Shown piece after piece: positions 49,164-59,622 of a stretch of DNA of 64,000 nt; within the stretch, counting starts at the first letter, position 1, and the number at the start of each line of letters is the position of its first letter. Location: the NCBI GenBank assembly GCA_015657535.1, contig JADHZB010001159.1, positions 7,153-71,152 of the forward strand, written 5' to 3'. The position numbers and the translations under genes were made by a program. The stretch comes from Nephromyces sp. MM_2019 (lineage: Eukaryota > Apicomplexa > Aconoidasida > Nephromycida). The notes below the pieces were generated by a model, which was not told the DNA's origin, did no database searches, and was given only the letters and a program-made list of their open reading frames with translations.

Positions 49164-50042
49164 CTAACCGTGTTTGTACACAGCGAGAGTCTGGTCAATT
49201 TTACGGGCACTGTGTTCCTTCTTGCGAATAGTTTCTAAGTACATTTCACAAATTTCTTCGATCACATCTTGTTGAGACCATATTTCTGTTTCAAATGGAT
49301 TTAGTGTCAGGGCGCCGTACAGTTTGAATGATGCCACACTCGGAGGGGGAAAAAGATCGTACATTGTGGAGCAGTATGATTGCTCTCGCAGATATTTTTC
49401 TGATGGTTCTTTTCCCTGATCCTGGAAGAAAGGCTTCAGACACTGTCTGAGGCCACAAGGAAGGTAATTCGACCAAGATCTTCTTCTCTCGCAGCTGCTT
49501 GGCTCAAGGGTAAATTCTTCAATTAGCTGTGTAGTTATTGGGGCTGTGGAATCCTCAAATTCAACCGAAGGCCATATATTTTTGGCATCCTCATTAGGTG
49601 AGTATATTGTAATGTTGGGAGCTGTTAGTGGCAGCTGGCTTCCAGGCAGAGATATACCCGTGATTACGTTACGCTTTAAAGCTTGCTGGGTACTAGCTAA
49701 TGTGGTAGGGAGACTATGCTGTTCGCTCTGGGTAAGCGTGTGCTCGCCAATGTCTTTGTTGGTCGCAGGCATACATACACCACTTGATGAATCCACTGGT
49801 GCTTCCTTGATATCAGTTGAGGGGGGTTCGACGGATTTCGCCGAGTGCACCTGGGGAACATTGCTGTAAACGTAAGTTCCACGGTGCTCTTTTTGGTTCC
49901 TTCTCTCCGTGGATTCACTTGTAGGGCTAGTGATAGCATCTTCGCTAAAGTTGCTGTAGACATATGTGTAACGTTCCACAGGATGGAGGGACTCCCTTAA
50001 ACCATCTGAATGTGGATTCTTGGGTGGATCGTCATGCTTCAT
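49164..50042 (-). CDS. Intronless 292-residue protein of unknown function with a duplicated TYVYSN motif
   Basis: A single open frame from ATG 50042 to TGA 49164 gives 292 residues. The first two thirds are polar, Ser/Thr/Pro/Glu-rich and probably disordered. They hold two copies of an aromatic motif, RYTYVYSNFSED (about residue 24) and RGTYVYSNVPQ (about residue 55), 31 residues apart. The C-terminal third (SEKYLREQSYCSTMYDLFPP, SFKLYGALTLNPFETEIW, then a charged helix EEICEMYLETIRKKEH) looks folded. No signal peptide or membrane span is seen. Being intronless and this long is unusual among its neighbours and supports it as real. No family was recognised. Confidence 0.75.
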   Translation of the reverse strand: MKHDDPPKNPHSDGLRESLHPVERYTYVYSNFSEDAITSPTSESTERRNQKEHRGTYVYSNVPQVHSAKSVEPPSTDIKEAPVDSSSGVCMPATNKDIGEHTLTQSEQHSLPTTLASTQQALKRNVITGISLPGSQLPLTAPNITIYSPNEDAKNIWPSVEFEDSTAPITTQLIEEFTLEPSSCERRRSWSNYLPCGLRQCLKPFFQDQGKEPSEKYLREQSYCSTMYDLFPPPSVASFKLYGALTLNPFETEIWSQQDVIEEICEMYLETIRKKEHSARKIDQTLAVYKHG

Positions 50043-50579
50043 ATTTCTGGCTACGTGTGCTGTATATCACTGATGTTGAACTGTTTCCGGTTCGGGCTAT
50101 AAAGGCAGACTAACTGTGGAGACTTATGCTACACTCTGATAACTAGTGCCTTTCCACTCCAAAGCGATAGAATTTATTCGTATTTATGAGTACAATGTGG
50201 AGACTGAATGTGTATATAAATTCATTTCTAGTCTAGCACGGTTTTTCGATATTGTCGATAAGTCATTGCGCACAGCCTAACTTATTTATCAACGTAAAGT
50301 AGCAATTCGTTTGCATCCTGTAAATAAAACAGAAAAATTATGGAGAATAAGAGTTTCGCCTTAGCTGCACGGTCCTGTATGATCAATCTGTGGGCGCTGA
50401 TATAGATTCTTAGTTGCAATGCTAGATTAGCCTTTAGTAGGCAAATTTTGCGATATCTAGGTGATAAAACTAAAATTGTACACTTCTTTCTTTCCAGGTG
50501 GAGCTAGTACTTTTACCGCGTCTCATCAGGCTCCGAAGGCGATATTTCTACAAGAAAAAATGTTGCGGCATAATGGGAG
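50043..50579. other. Divergent intergenic region between two head-to-head genes
   Basis: 537 bases lie between the minus-strand start at 50042 and the plus-strand start at 50580. This arrangement would allow a shared promoter. I see no convincing TATA or repeated element. A frame opening after ttctttccag at 50,498 could encode an alternative 5' exon for the plus-strand gene. Confidence 0.4.
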
Positions 50580-51695
50580 ATGCTTCTCTTAACGCTATAT
50601 GTTTTTTTATCAGAAGAAAATTGCTCTTTCGTGAAGAAGTTACCAGTGTACAACAGCAATTATTATCCCGCGGTCCGTGGTGCTTTGGAAAGCTCTGCAG
50701 CGGTAAAGCATCTCTTCCCGCGCAGATCGCAGCTCGATGACGGCCTTAGGAAAAGAAAAGAAAATAAACCATGCTGTCAGACTCACTCTTGCTTCATATG
50801 CGCTAAAAGTGCCGAGGCATGATTTGTATTTTTAAGTCACCAATTTCACCATGATGATAACTATATTTTATGGCAGAATCAGCCACCTTTAGGCTGGTAA
50901 AGCGGTTTAGATGAGATTCCACTGGGGTAATTTGCCAGGTATGTTTCGACATCTCACTTCAGTAGTTACTATAGTAATGATTCTTTCTAGCTTAACTACG
51001 ATCCCGGCGAGCTATACTCCGGTTACCTATTTATAGGAATATGTTATCCTACTGAGAGCAGGCCTCACTGAATCTAAGCACGCTCGCAATTATATCTATA
51101 GTGTCTTCACATTAATCGAAGGATGCCAAAACTGTTCGCCCGTTAGTGTAAACAAGGATACTGGCGGGAAAGTGACGGCACGTTCATCATATTGTGGGGA
51201 CGACGGTGTTTTTTACGAACTTGATTTTATTACTGAAGTATCCAGGAGGCCGTATGAACTTAAGTGTAGTAAAATTATGAATGCTACATCTTATGCGGTA
51301 AGTTTGTCACTGGCTAGGCATTTATGCTCTAAGGTATGGCATGCCTTACCCACACTACTTTATGACTCACTCATATTTTAGGTTCTAAAGGCCAGTGGGG
51401 AAGTAAGGATCGCAAAATAATAATACGATTTTAGCATGCATCCTCATAACATTACATATTGGAGTTTTCACCTTGATTACACGCATTTTTAAACGAATAT
51501 ACTCCTACCAAACCGTAAAATTACATAGTAGCGCACATATGCATATTTTAGCGATTACAATGAGACGGCCAATACGGAATTAATGGAGTTTAAGTACGAT
51601 TACATAATAGTGAAGATAGTTTATTCCATATTCTTGGGGACAAGTTATTGTACCAGTGGAACTATTTCGTGTTTGTAAATGGAAGAAACTCCTGA
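50580..51695 (+). CDS. Putative small secreted six-cysteine protein, four exons
   Basis: Proposed exons 50580-50702, 50991-51061, 51102-51297 and 51657-51695 give 142 residues in frame. The N terminus MLLLTLYVFLSEENCS resembles a short signal peptide. Exon 1 ends at GCG|GTAAAG. Exon 2 (LNYDPGELYSGYLFIGICYP) follows ttctttctag. Exon 3 (VFTLIEGCQNCSPVSVNKDT, later SSYCGDDGVFYELDFITEV) ends at a strong GTAAGT donor. Exon 4 reads WNYFVFVNGRNS then stop. Cysteines occur singly and as CQNC, six in all, consistent with disulfides. The exon 2-3 join needs a GC donor and a 40-base intron, so it is the weakest point. An alternative open frame through 50822 would give a different short product. No family was recognised. 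Confidence 0.45.
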
Positions 51696-53704
51696 CGAGT
51701 TTTTCTACGATTTTTTGCTTAAGTAGTGCTATTGGTCATCATGCTTTTGCTGATAACTTGCTATGCCCACAGCAACGAAGCGTAAAAGCTTGGGGATACG
51801 CCACCATAGAGATAAACTCAAATAATACTCTCGGCTGCATATCATCTAAGATGCAAGCAGCATTAAAAGAATCTACTCATTAGATGATAAGGACAATTTC
51901 CTTGTGGATTAGATAACAGTACAGCCTACCACTTGCATTTTTAAAGGAAAATGCATAACGGTATACACAAACCAATGATTTTCAGTGCAATTTAGGTAGC
52001 TGAATATGCGAAGTAATACCGCAGCTCAATAACAAGAAAGAAGCAGGTTTTTCCCGCTGCGATGTGCGAATTTGACAGGCCTCACACGAAACGCTATTAT
52101 GCCGCTAGTTTAAGCTTTCAATGAAATATAAATTCGAAATTGTAATAGCAGCTTTTCTCCGGAAAAAATCTAGCCAAGTATAGCACATGAAAAAAATGCT
52201 AGGTAATATAATAAATTTTACCTGCTAATGAGGTATTTTCAGTTTTTTTGTGAGTTTACTTGGCAGGATAGCACAAGCCTGATAGAAAGCAGAGATTTGG
52301 CCTTTCTTTCGTCAAATCATACATTAACGGGTTCTTATGAGTCACTCGGGTACCCAAAGGAAATAAGAAAGAGCAGAGCACGCCTAGCAAGAAACTTTTT
52401 TTGCAAGTGCTATCTTATCACAAAAAATTTACGGTATACCTCCGTAAGTAACATTTGTACTCGTATAGCCTAGTAGCATATAATAACTAATAAAAGTAGC
52501 TCGGAGCATGATACAATATGCTATAGCGTGTAATGCATGACTTCGCCTAAAATTTTCAGAGATAGTCAAAAGTTAAAAGATGGTTCGTCTTAGCTAGGAT
52601 CAGAAGAAAATACAATAAACTCAGCACTGCTTGACTTGTACTAACATTGCTTAGAACCTTGGTTTTGGCTTTTCAAAAACGGCTGAAGCATAACATGAAG
52701 TTGCATTGGGCTCTAGACATATAAAACCTCCGGCAAGAGAAACTACAACATACTGACTGACACAGAACATCACTACCCAACAGAATAAACGCTGGGAAAT
52801 AGATCGAGCAAAAGCAGTTAAACGGTAATTTTTTTATCTGCTAGACCATTACAGTTTTTTTGACGCGAAGGATGTCCTGGTCTTAGAAATTGCTTAGATT
52901 CATATTTGGCAGTTAAAAATAAGAATCCTACGATGTGACTGCAGGGGCATAAGGAGTTTGTTTTCTGTATTTATAGGTTCCGGAGCTCAAATTTGTCGTC
53001 AAGCAACAGCCATAGTATAGCATCTCTTATTGGTCTCAGAACGAGCAAACGCTCGTGAATTCCTTAGCGATGATGGGATAGCTTTCGTAAATTAAAATGC
53101 ATCTTCCAACGCTAGCTCTTCTTAGAGTAAACATATGTAAAACCTAAGAAAATAGAACTGGCAGCGAGGTACGCTGCTGCATAGTTAGTAAGATAGTTTT
53201 TGCACATTTAAAAATTCGGCCCGCAATAATTGGGCACATGGATACCGGTACTGGACCACAAAAATACTCAATTGTAGCAAATTTTTTAATATTTCAACTC
53301 CAGGGATATATATCTATATTCAAAAAATCTGCGCACTATATTAATATTATGACGATGAGCTTCTGTAGTCAGTATTAACCTCCAACACGTTGTGTTTAAT
53401 AGATTGGGGTAGCATTCCTTGTTTTATGAACTTCGGAAACTCTACTTTTTGAATGGCTTAAAAAAAAAACACGAGGTCTTTATTGAAGCTGTCTGTTAGG
53501 GATGTAAACAGGATGGCAAAGCTATCCAAAACCATCAAAAATCCCCTTGTTTTTTACAGTAGCTAAAACCCACACTTCTAATGAGAATATGTATGCATGC
53601 TATGTACCTAGTTGAACGGCCGCTAATAGAGTAACTCATGTTCCAAGCAACATGGTTGTTTTGAAGCTGTCAGTATAAAATAAGTAATGAATATTCGTCT
53701 GTTA
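51696..53704. other. Spacer with weak open frames only
   Basis: About 2 kb. A plus-strand frame at 51657-51883 continues past the proposed last exon in another phase (hydrophobic LLTSFSTIFCLSSAIGHHAFA). Another at 52228-52473 (+) has a basic, protein-like centre (SLGYPKEIRKSRARLARNFF). Neither has adequate splice evidence. No repeat or RNA was noticed. Confidence 0.4.
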
Positions 53705-54002
53705 CTACGTTGACGTATGCTCCAGGCAACACTGCAGAATCAAATTACGCGTAAAGAGAAGAATTACCCTTTCTTCAAGGATCCAGCACTGTTTCAAACA
53801 CGCAGCTGAAGCATCAGACCATAAATAGGCTAGATTAGCCATGTCAGGCGTCCATTTTTTCACCCAATAAAGTCTAGCCATATCCACCCACCATCTGCTC
53901 TTGTTCAAGTTCTACGCCAAATCAAGGACCCAATAGGTGTGGAAATTGATGCTTAATAGTATGACTTCTTCCAGCTTTCACATGAATAAGATATTCACTC
54001 AT
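53705..54002 (-). CDS. Tiny three-exon gene of unknown function
   Basis: Exons 54002-53982 (MSEYLIH), 53911-53768 (NLNKSRWWVDMARLYWVKKW, then TPDMANLAYLWSDASAACLK, then QCWILEER) and 53731-53705 (CCLEHTST, stop), in frame, give 64 residues. The middle exon is flanked by acceptor gcgtag and donor GTAATT, and the last by attctgcag. The product is Trp-rich (five Trp) with several Cys. The intron sizes (70 and 36 bases) are small and the last may not be spliced, since the frame stays open across it. No family was recognised. Confidence 0.4.
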
Positions 54003-54567
54003 GTTGGTCTATCTAGCAGTACTACTCCGTTGAATAAACCTATTGAAATACCGCCGACACATGACCTTATAATCTATAAATTGTAGAGCTAACCATATCT
54101 TCTATGTGGTTGATAAACCTCTACGTTGATGTACAGCGCTAGTAAGAAACATTGTTTTCTTTGGTTTTGGCCTGTTAATATTCAACTGGTAGCTGAGCCT
54201 TTACTAGCGCTAAGGAACATAACCGGTAGTTTCATAAAGTGGCTCGTACTATGTATACTAACAAGGAATGAGGGCTACAAGTTATTCTTGTGGGACACTC
54301 TTCGGCACCATATTCATGATTCACATGCACTTGCTGACAATAAAAAAGATAAAACCCCTGTGGAATGCAACGCTTTTACTATCTGGCGTTTGGAGCTTGC
54401 AAGTAGATCTAAGCTTTCCCATTTCACTGGATAGCACGAGTATCAGCAATGCTCACGATATTCTGGTAGTCCAGTGGTGGCGCCGCAGCTTACTCGTTGG
54501 ACAAAGGATGATATACCATTCTGTCATCTTCTCATCTCTGTACCGATGGCGCTGGGCGCATTCCCGC

Positions 54568-54639
54568 GGTTCCATGGTGTAGTGGTTAGCACTCTGGACT
54601 TTGAATCCAGCAACCTGGGTTCGAATCCCGGTGGGACCT
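54568..54639 (+). tRNA. tRNA-Gln (anticodon TTG)
   Basis: A 72-base cloverleaf. The acceptor stem GGTTCCA pairs with TGGGACC (one G-U), and the discriminator base is T. The D arm is TGGTGTAGTGGTTAGCA. The anticodon stem CTGGA/TCCAG encloses loop CTTTGAA, with anticodon TTG at 54601-54603, which reads CAA (Gln). The T arm CTGGG-TTCGAAT-CCCGG is perfect and contains the B box. There is no intron and no encoded CCA. It has eukaryotic nuclear style, with A box and B box intact. A short GC-rich pocket surrounds it. Confidence 0.95.
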
Positions 54640-56703
54640 GTCGTTGTGCGAAGAAGCTTATGAGTACCGCGCAGGCGGCATCTCCAACTTCTGGGGTGCT
54701 GCCCCGCTCATAATTAGTTTCGTGGGTCTCACGTTTTGCCCCGGCTTGCTTTTGCCAGCCCTGTTCAACCCCAATACACTTGATAATGCAGCTTTTTCAT
54801 CGTTTAGAGATAATGCTTGAAGCTGCTAGCGGCAAAAACGGCACTTCTTATTCTTGATGGCTCTCTGCGTTAGCCTGCGCATCGTCAGCCGTACCGTGAA
54901 GGCATGGCGGCTGACGGGCAGAATCTTGGCGCTCAACGATGCCCGGCAGAAGGAGATTATCTAGGTCGCCAGCACTCACAAGTAGTTGCACGACACACAC
55001 CACAACGGCACCCTTTTCGCATATTGTAGAATAAAAATTCATCCGTTGCCGGACGGTAAGATGTGAAAAGGGGGCTAAAGGGGGCTAAAGGAGGCTGAAG
55101 TGACCCTTTCAAAGCGCAATACCCATAATTAGATTGCATTTTATTTACTATAGCAGCACTACCGCTTCTAGTGCCAGCCCTCCCACCGGCATGAACTATA
55201 GTTCCACGTTTTAACAGAGGTTTTGCTCCACATTTTACCCTAGGCTTTGCTCCACATTGAAACCAAGGTTCAGTTCCATGTCGTCACCAAAGTAAGCCAT
55301 TGCACCTTCAGCCGGTTAACTCCCCTCTCTATTAAAGCCCAAAGATGATTCAGCTGACTGCTCAATTTTATGCAGTTTGATGAATAACGTTTTTAGTTTA
55401 CTATTATTTCCACCAAATAAGTTCGCCGTATGTTTAGCTCGCACTATATTTAGGGGTGTAATTCTATCCTATATTCTGCACCCCCGAAAGGAAGGCATCA
55501 AGTTGAATCATATACATCACGTACGGTACCAGCGGTCGGATTTCTGCCCATTCCACTTGATGATGCGGACTAATTTGGACTAAAAATGCACTGAAAGCCG
55601 CGGAAGTATTTTTACACTGTATACACTTGATTCAATTGCTCAGCATCGTTAGAATTTACAGCATTATGTTTTCCGCATCAAAGCTTCATGCATATTACCT
55701 GCTTGTATTATAGGACAAAAAAGCATCTGCTTTACTAATTAATATACATGTACATATAAATATCCATTACGTGCAGAAGATACTTATGGAGCAAAATAAT
55801 GCTTACTTTCTCATTGAAATGTTGATAAACCACTACCGGTCGATAGTTCTTGGGCCAAGATTTATGCATCCCATACATATTATGCAACTAATCAATGAAA
55901 AGTTAAGGAAGGTACTGTATGCGTTACTTCTAATAAATGCGACGAGCGGGTTTTGCATAATAAAAATTGAGCTCTAGTCGCCTCATAAAGTAAGAATATT
56001 TCTGCAGGGAGGAACATATTTATTATGTAACCTTGTATACTTGGCATATTGATCCTAAGCAGTTATGCAGGCAAAGGTGAAGTGAGGTGCAGTAGATACT
56101 AAAGTTATAGCACACAAGGTGTACTCATTCATATTATATTGAGGACTGATTTTGTTAGTTCTACATTATTCAGCTCCCTAAATATACACCTAGAATCTGA
56201 AAATCAACAATTATGTGATTTTATATTATTTGAGGTGAGGACAAAGGCAGTAGTCGGATATGAGAGTCTAAGCACTGAAACTGCTTTGATTGAAATGTTA
56301 TATATCGCTAAATATAAAAGGAAGGCTTCAGAAGAATACAGCAAGCACTAAGAGGTAGCTTGGAATTTCAGGAACTCTGATGCATGCACATTGAAATTTG
56401 TACTCAAAGTATAGTAGCATGCCGGCAAAGCAGATACTGTGAAGAGCACAAACGGCAACATTTCCACTACCCTAAACTTCCTAACACAGACTATTAATTC
56501 CCAAATGAGAGTAGAGCTTTATGCCTATTATCATGTAAAAAGTCCGAAAGCAAAGTTATTTCCTTTAGATTCCGTAAGATCCTTGCTTATTTCTGTGCAA
56601 AAAATGTATGAAAAACACACAACACTAGCGCAGTCTTTACACGCATAAAACAGGCTGGCACATAGTTTTTTCTCCTGAACAGCTACATAGGTTAAAAAGC
56701 CCT
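54640..56703. other. Spacer; GC-rich pocket next to the tRNA and small local repeats
   Basis: From 54,640 to about 55,020 the sequence is distinctly GC-richer than flanks, with a 35-codon plus-strand frame from 54857 (MALCVSLRIVSRTVKAWRLT). At 55,064-55,098 a gggggctaaag unit occurs in tandem (about three copies, last degenerate). At 55,195-55,275 the unit ttttgctccacattt/gaaacc is imperfectly repeated. From 55,300 to 56,700 it is AT-rich, and short frames at 56139-56351 and 56439-56648 (+) lack splice support. Confidence 0.45.
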
Positions 56704-57958
56704 TCAAGAGTTAGCTGATGCTACAGCCCTTCCATCTGCAATATCTCTGTCAAACTCAAGAATCTTACTAATCAACTGATGAGACTGCTTCGTGTCCTGA
56801 AGATCAAGGGTGTGTGTTAATTTTTCGGTCGCATCACCTAAAAAAAAATATGTAAAATTACGGATTAAAGTATTATAAAATGAAAGTTTAATCTAAAATG
56901 AACTTTGGCATATTTTTGGTGGGCAAAAAATTGCAATCTATGGGGTGCTATGTAATAGCAGCTTCATTAAAAATGAAAATAATAAGAGACGAAGGCATAT
57001 GCTATTAGGAATATGGTAAGCTTTCAAATGTTGCAAAAGGGAACAAATTATAATATTAAAGATGTGCAGCAATATGCCAAATGCGCCAAAGCGTCAAATC
57101 ACGCAATTAATGAGCGGATTTCCAATAGTGCGAGCCTTTTCCTTAGTATAAAACCGTTTCGAATGAATCGAAAAGGGATTATTAAGACGGCAAAATAGTA
57201 GAGCAAAGAGGGAGAGTGACATAATTTACTAAATAAAAGCAGTAACTCACCGGCAGCGGCATATTCTAGAGTTACTTCAAGTCGTTCAGCACCTTTATCC
57301 TCCATTAATTCATAAAGCAAGCCTGGATTGTTATAGCGTAGGCGTCCAAGAAAGCCTGACTTGAAATCTCTGAGAGTATGACAAAGTATATAGTTAGGAA
57401 TAACTTTCCCAATGAAATTACTTACCAGAAGCCAAAGGTGGGGCATGCGTTGCGACTCACTTTCAAGCAATATCTCCTACATGACGGTTATTTTAGGGCA
57501 AAACAAAAGTGAAGCAACCATTAGCTTAATGTGAGCGCATGAAAATTGATAGCTGGAACTAGTACGGGAATAAGAGAGTAAAGAAATCTTCTTGAGCTGC
57601 AATTTTTTTTGTTTGTACAAGTTTTGCTAGAAAACGGAGATGCTTGCTTTCGACGAAAAGCAGGAGTTCCACGTGTATTTACTTGCCTTATTGACTACTT
57701 CCCCTTGACCATAGTATCAAGGTCCATACCTACTTATACTTCAGATTACACTGCAAAGCACTTAATTCATGTTCCTCAATATAAACCCCAGTAATCGCTG
57801 TCTCTTTTCATAATATACACTGTATGTGACATACACCTCATAACCCTGTCATCTTACTTGAACATAGATATTCCAGTTGCCGTTTCCTCTCGTTCTGACG
57901 GTGTTATTCGTATCTTCGATACCTTGTTGAGCGTTAGAGGGATCCCATAGACAGCCAT
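56704..57958 (-). CDS. Possible mitochondrial L51/S25/CI-B8-domain protein, four exons
   Basis: Exons 57958-57858 (MAVYGIPLTLNKVSKIRITP, then SEREETATGISMF), a small exon near 57,600-57,565 (NSRRFLYSLIP), 57476-57251, and 56837-56704, all phase-consistent. The donor of exon 3 is GTGAGT. Total is about 165 residues. The central segment FLGRLRYNNPGLLYELME then RLEVTLEYAAAGDATEKLTH matches the general pattern of the thioredoxin-like L51/S25/CI-B8 domain: an aromatic-x-NP turn, a beta strand, then Leu/Val strands and a Thr-rich helix start. This domain is found in mitochondrial ribosomal proteins and complex I subunit B8. I cannot tell which. The tail ends GRAVASANS. The second exon's donor (GTACTA) is weak; the last two exons are solid. 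Confidence 0.5.
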
Positions 57959-58109
57959 GTTCAATCTACAGGCCCAGCAGGCATCTGCCGTGGCAAAGTA
58001 AAGCAAATTCGACGTCCTCATAGGAAGGGATATTAATTAGATGTGAAGTCTTAAGTTGACGCCGGCAAAAGAAATCACATCCCACAAAAAGTTATTTTCA
58101 GCTCATAGA

Positions 58110-58850
58110 GGTCACAACGCTGAGAATTTGACTATTTGCAGAGTATAGTAAGGCAAAATAAAAGCTTCACTGAAATTAAAAAGAAAGCCTGTCGGTGGTT
58201 TAGTTGATATTGGGAGAATCCTTTTGATGTTTAACTGAAAATCGTAGCTTTGAGATGACAAAAAACGCAGAAAGCATTTGCGGAAGATTTCCGTTAAGGG
58301 GGAATAACTGCAGCGCCAGCGATAGGTCCACCTCGGTCCTCTCGTACTAAAGGCACATCCTCGCAAACGTCTGTACACCAACGGCAGGAAGCTACGATTT
58401 CCGTTCAATTAGGGTCTACTACACTGCATCATCATAGTGAATGCCCAGGCCTCCAATCAGTTTGACTAAGCTCATCCCATTTAGGCGATGGTACATGGGA
58501 GCAGGGCGCACAGCCACAAAATATGACCAAAAAAGGGTAGAAGGCATTGCTTTAGGACAACGCAAAAGTGAAACACTTCAGATCAATCATAGCTTCCACT
58601 AGGTTAGCATGAGAAATGGTTATCAATCACCTTCTGTTCCCTAAGGCGAAATACCCACTCGGTCATCCTATCCTAGTCCGTGAGTTGACACTGTTGCCAG
58701 TCATAGATTCCCTTACGTTTCTAAGCTTGGAAGCTAAATCCAGAGGCATAACCGGTCATCTGCGTGATGCAGCGTTGCCCGTATCTGGTTGAAAGCGCTG
58801 GCCTGGCGCTGCTACCTTAGCTACCAGGTAACTGCAAAATTAATGTACCA
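58110..58850 (-). rRNA. Organelle-type large-subunit rRNA fragment (sarcin-ricin loop) with possible scrambled neighbours
   Basis: On the minus strand, 58,420 to about 58,290 aligns by eye with bacterial/organelle 23S rRNA around the sarcin-ricin loop: ..CTGCCGTTGGTGT.. then TAGTACGAGAGGACCGA, GGTGGACCTATCGCTGG. GGACC followed by a GxGGAC stem is the bacterial form, whereas eukaryotic cytosolic 28S has GGAACC. Just upstream (58,450-58,415, minus) is GATGATGCAGTGTA, like the GAAGATGCAGTGTACCC segment that in E. coli lies about 570 bases earlier. CTAAGGTAGC at about 58,812-58,821 (minus) recalls the CCTAAGGTAGC segment. The rest of 58,450-58,810 I cannot align. It is best read as a nuclear copy of organelle rDNA, or a fragmented, rearranged organelle rRNA. 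It is not a complete gene. Confidence 0.6.
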
Positions 58851-59385
58851 AACCTTTTAGTATATCCTTACTTTTTTACCGTTTCATCATATTGTCACGA
58901 TTGGAATTTTATGTGCCGGCATTTTGCATATATTCATGCTCAATAAATACATACTCATCAACGGTGGCCTTCAAAATTTGAATATACGCGTAGCAGCTTT
59001 TTATAGCGATGCTTTTTCGAAGGTATGACACTATTTCAAGTGATAGTTCGTAGACTGCTTCCCAGAATTCCCTCCATACACATCGTGCAGAAACACTACC
59101 TTCACGAACTCTACTGCAAATTGTATCTTTATGCTGGTCATCATTGAATTATGTTGCTGATTCACCCAAATCTTTGATCTATACGGCTATTCCCTCCAAG
59201 CTTAAAACGAAACGCAGCCTAGCACATTGAAAGCTAACATCGGGAACTTGAACTGAGCTTTTTCAGAGTAGTTTATCCACCCTACATGTACCACTTTTCA
59301 AGATAACAACTTAAATTATATGGGAAATTCTACAATGCATTAGGTACTTTCGTTGGTCACAACTCCTCGCTATCTGCTATATCTA
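58851..59385. other. Spacer, nothing recognised
   Basis: About 530 bases between the rRNA fragment and a short minus-strand ORF. AT-rich, with no open frame above 60 codons, no repeat and no RNA-like stem noticed. Confidence 0.5.
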
Positions 59386-59580
59386 TCAATTACCATTCTG
59401 TAGGGTTTTGGCAGAACCAGCCGCGACCATGTGATGATACTTTGTACGTTGGCTATCCTGCGTCGTGACGCGTGCAACTTGCCACCCAAGATCCATTCTT
59501 TTATGTATGCATGCTACAAAGCGAACTTTTTTTTCATGCCTAGCTGGATCCCAGCTGTGCTTTGTTGCCCCTGGTGACAT
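59386..59580 (-). CDS. Short basic ORF, 64 residues, unrecognised
   Basis: From ATG 59580 to TAA 59386. The composition is protein-like (SPGATKHSWDPARHEKKVRF, VACIHKRMDLGWQVARV) with many Lys/Arg/His and two Trp. The frame is open further upstream to 59622; the internal ATG was chosen because the preceding residues are less protein-like. A GTTGCA donor-like site after GGGTGGCAA could end an exon instead. No family was recognised. Confidence 0.3.
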   Translation of the reverse strand: MSPGATKHSWDPARHEKKVRFVACIHKRMDLGWQVARVTTQDSQRTKYHHMVAAGSAKTLQNGN

Positions 59581-59622
59581 TTTTTGCTTTCGATAAGATT
59601 TATTTAATGGCGTAATAAGCAC

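Noticed and set aside
58110..58850. Complete cytosolic 28S or 5S rRNA gene
   Set aside because: The loop has the bacterial GGACC form, flanks do not continue as 28S, and a GGAAGCTAA stretch that recalled 5S rRNA does not extend into a 5S fold.
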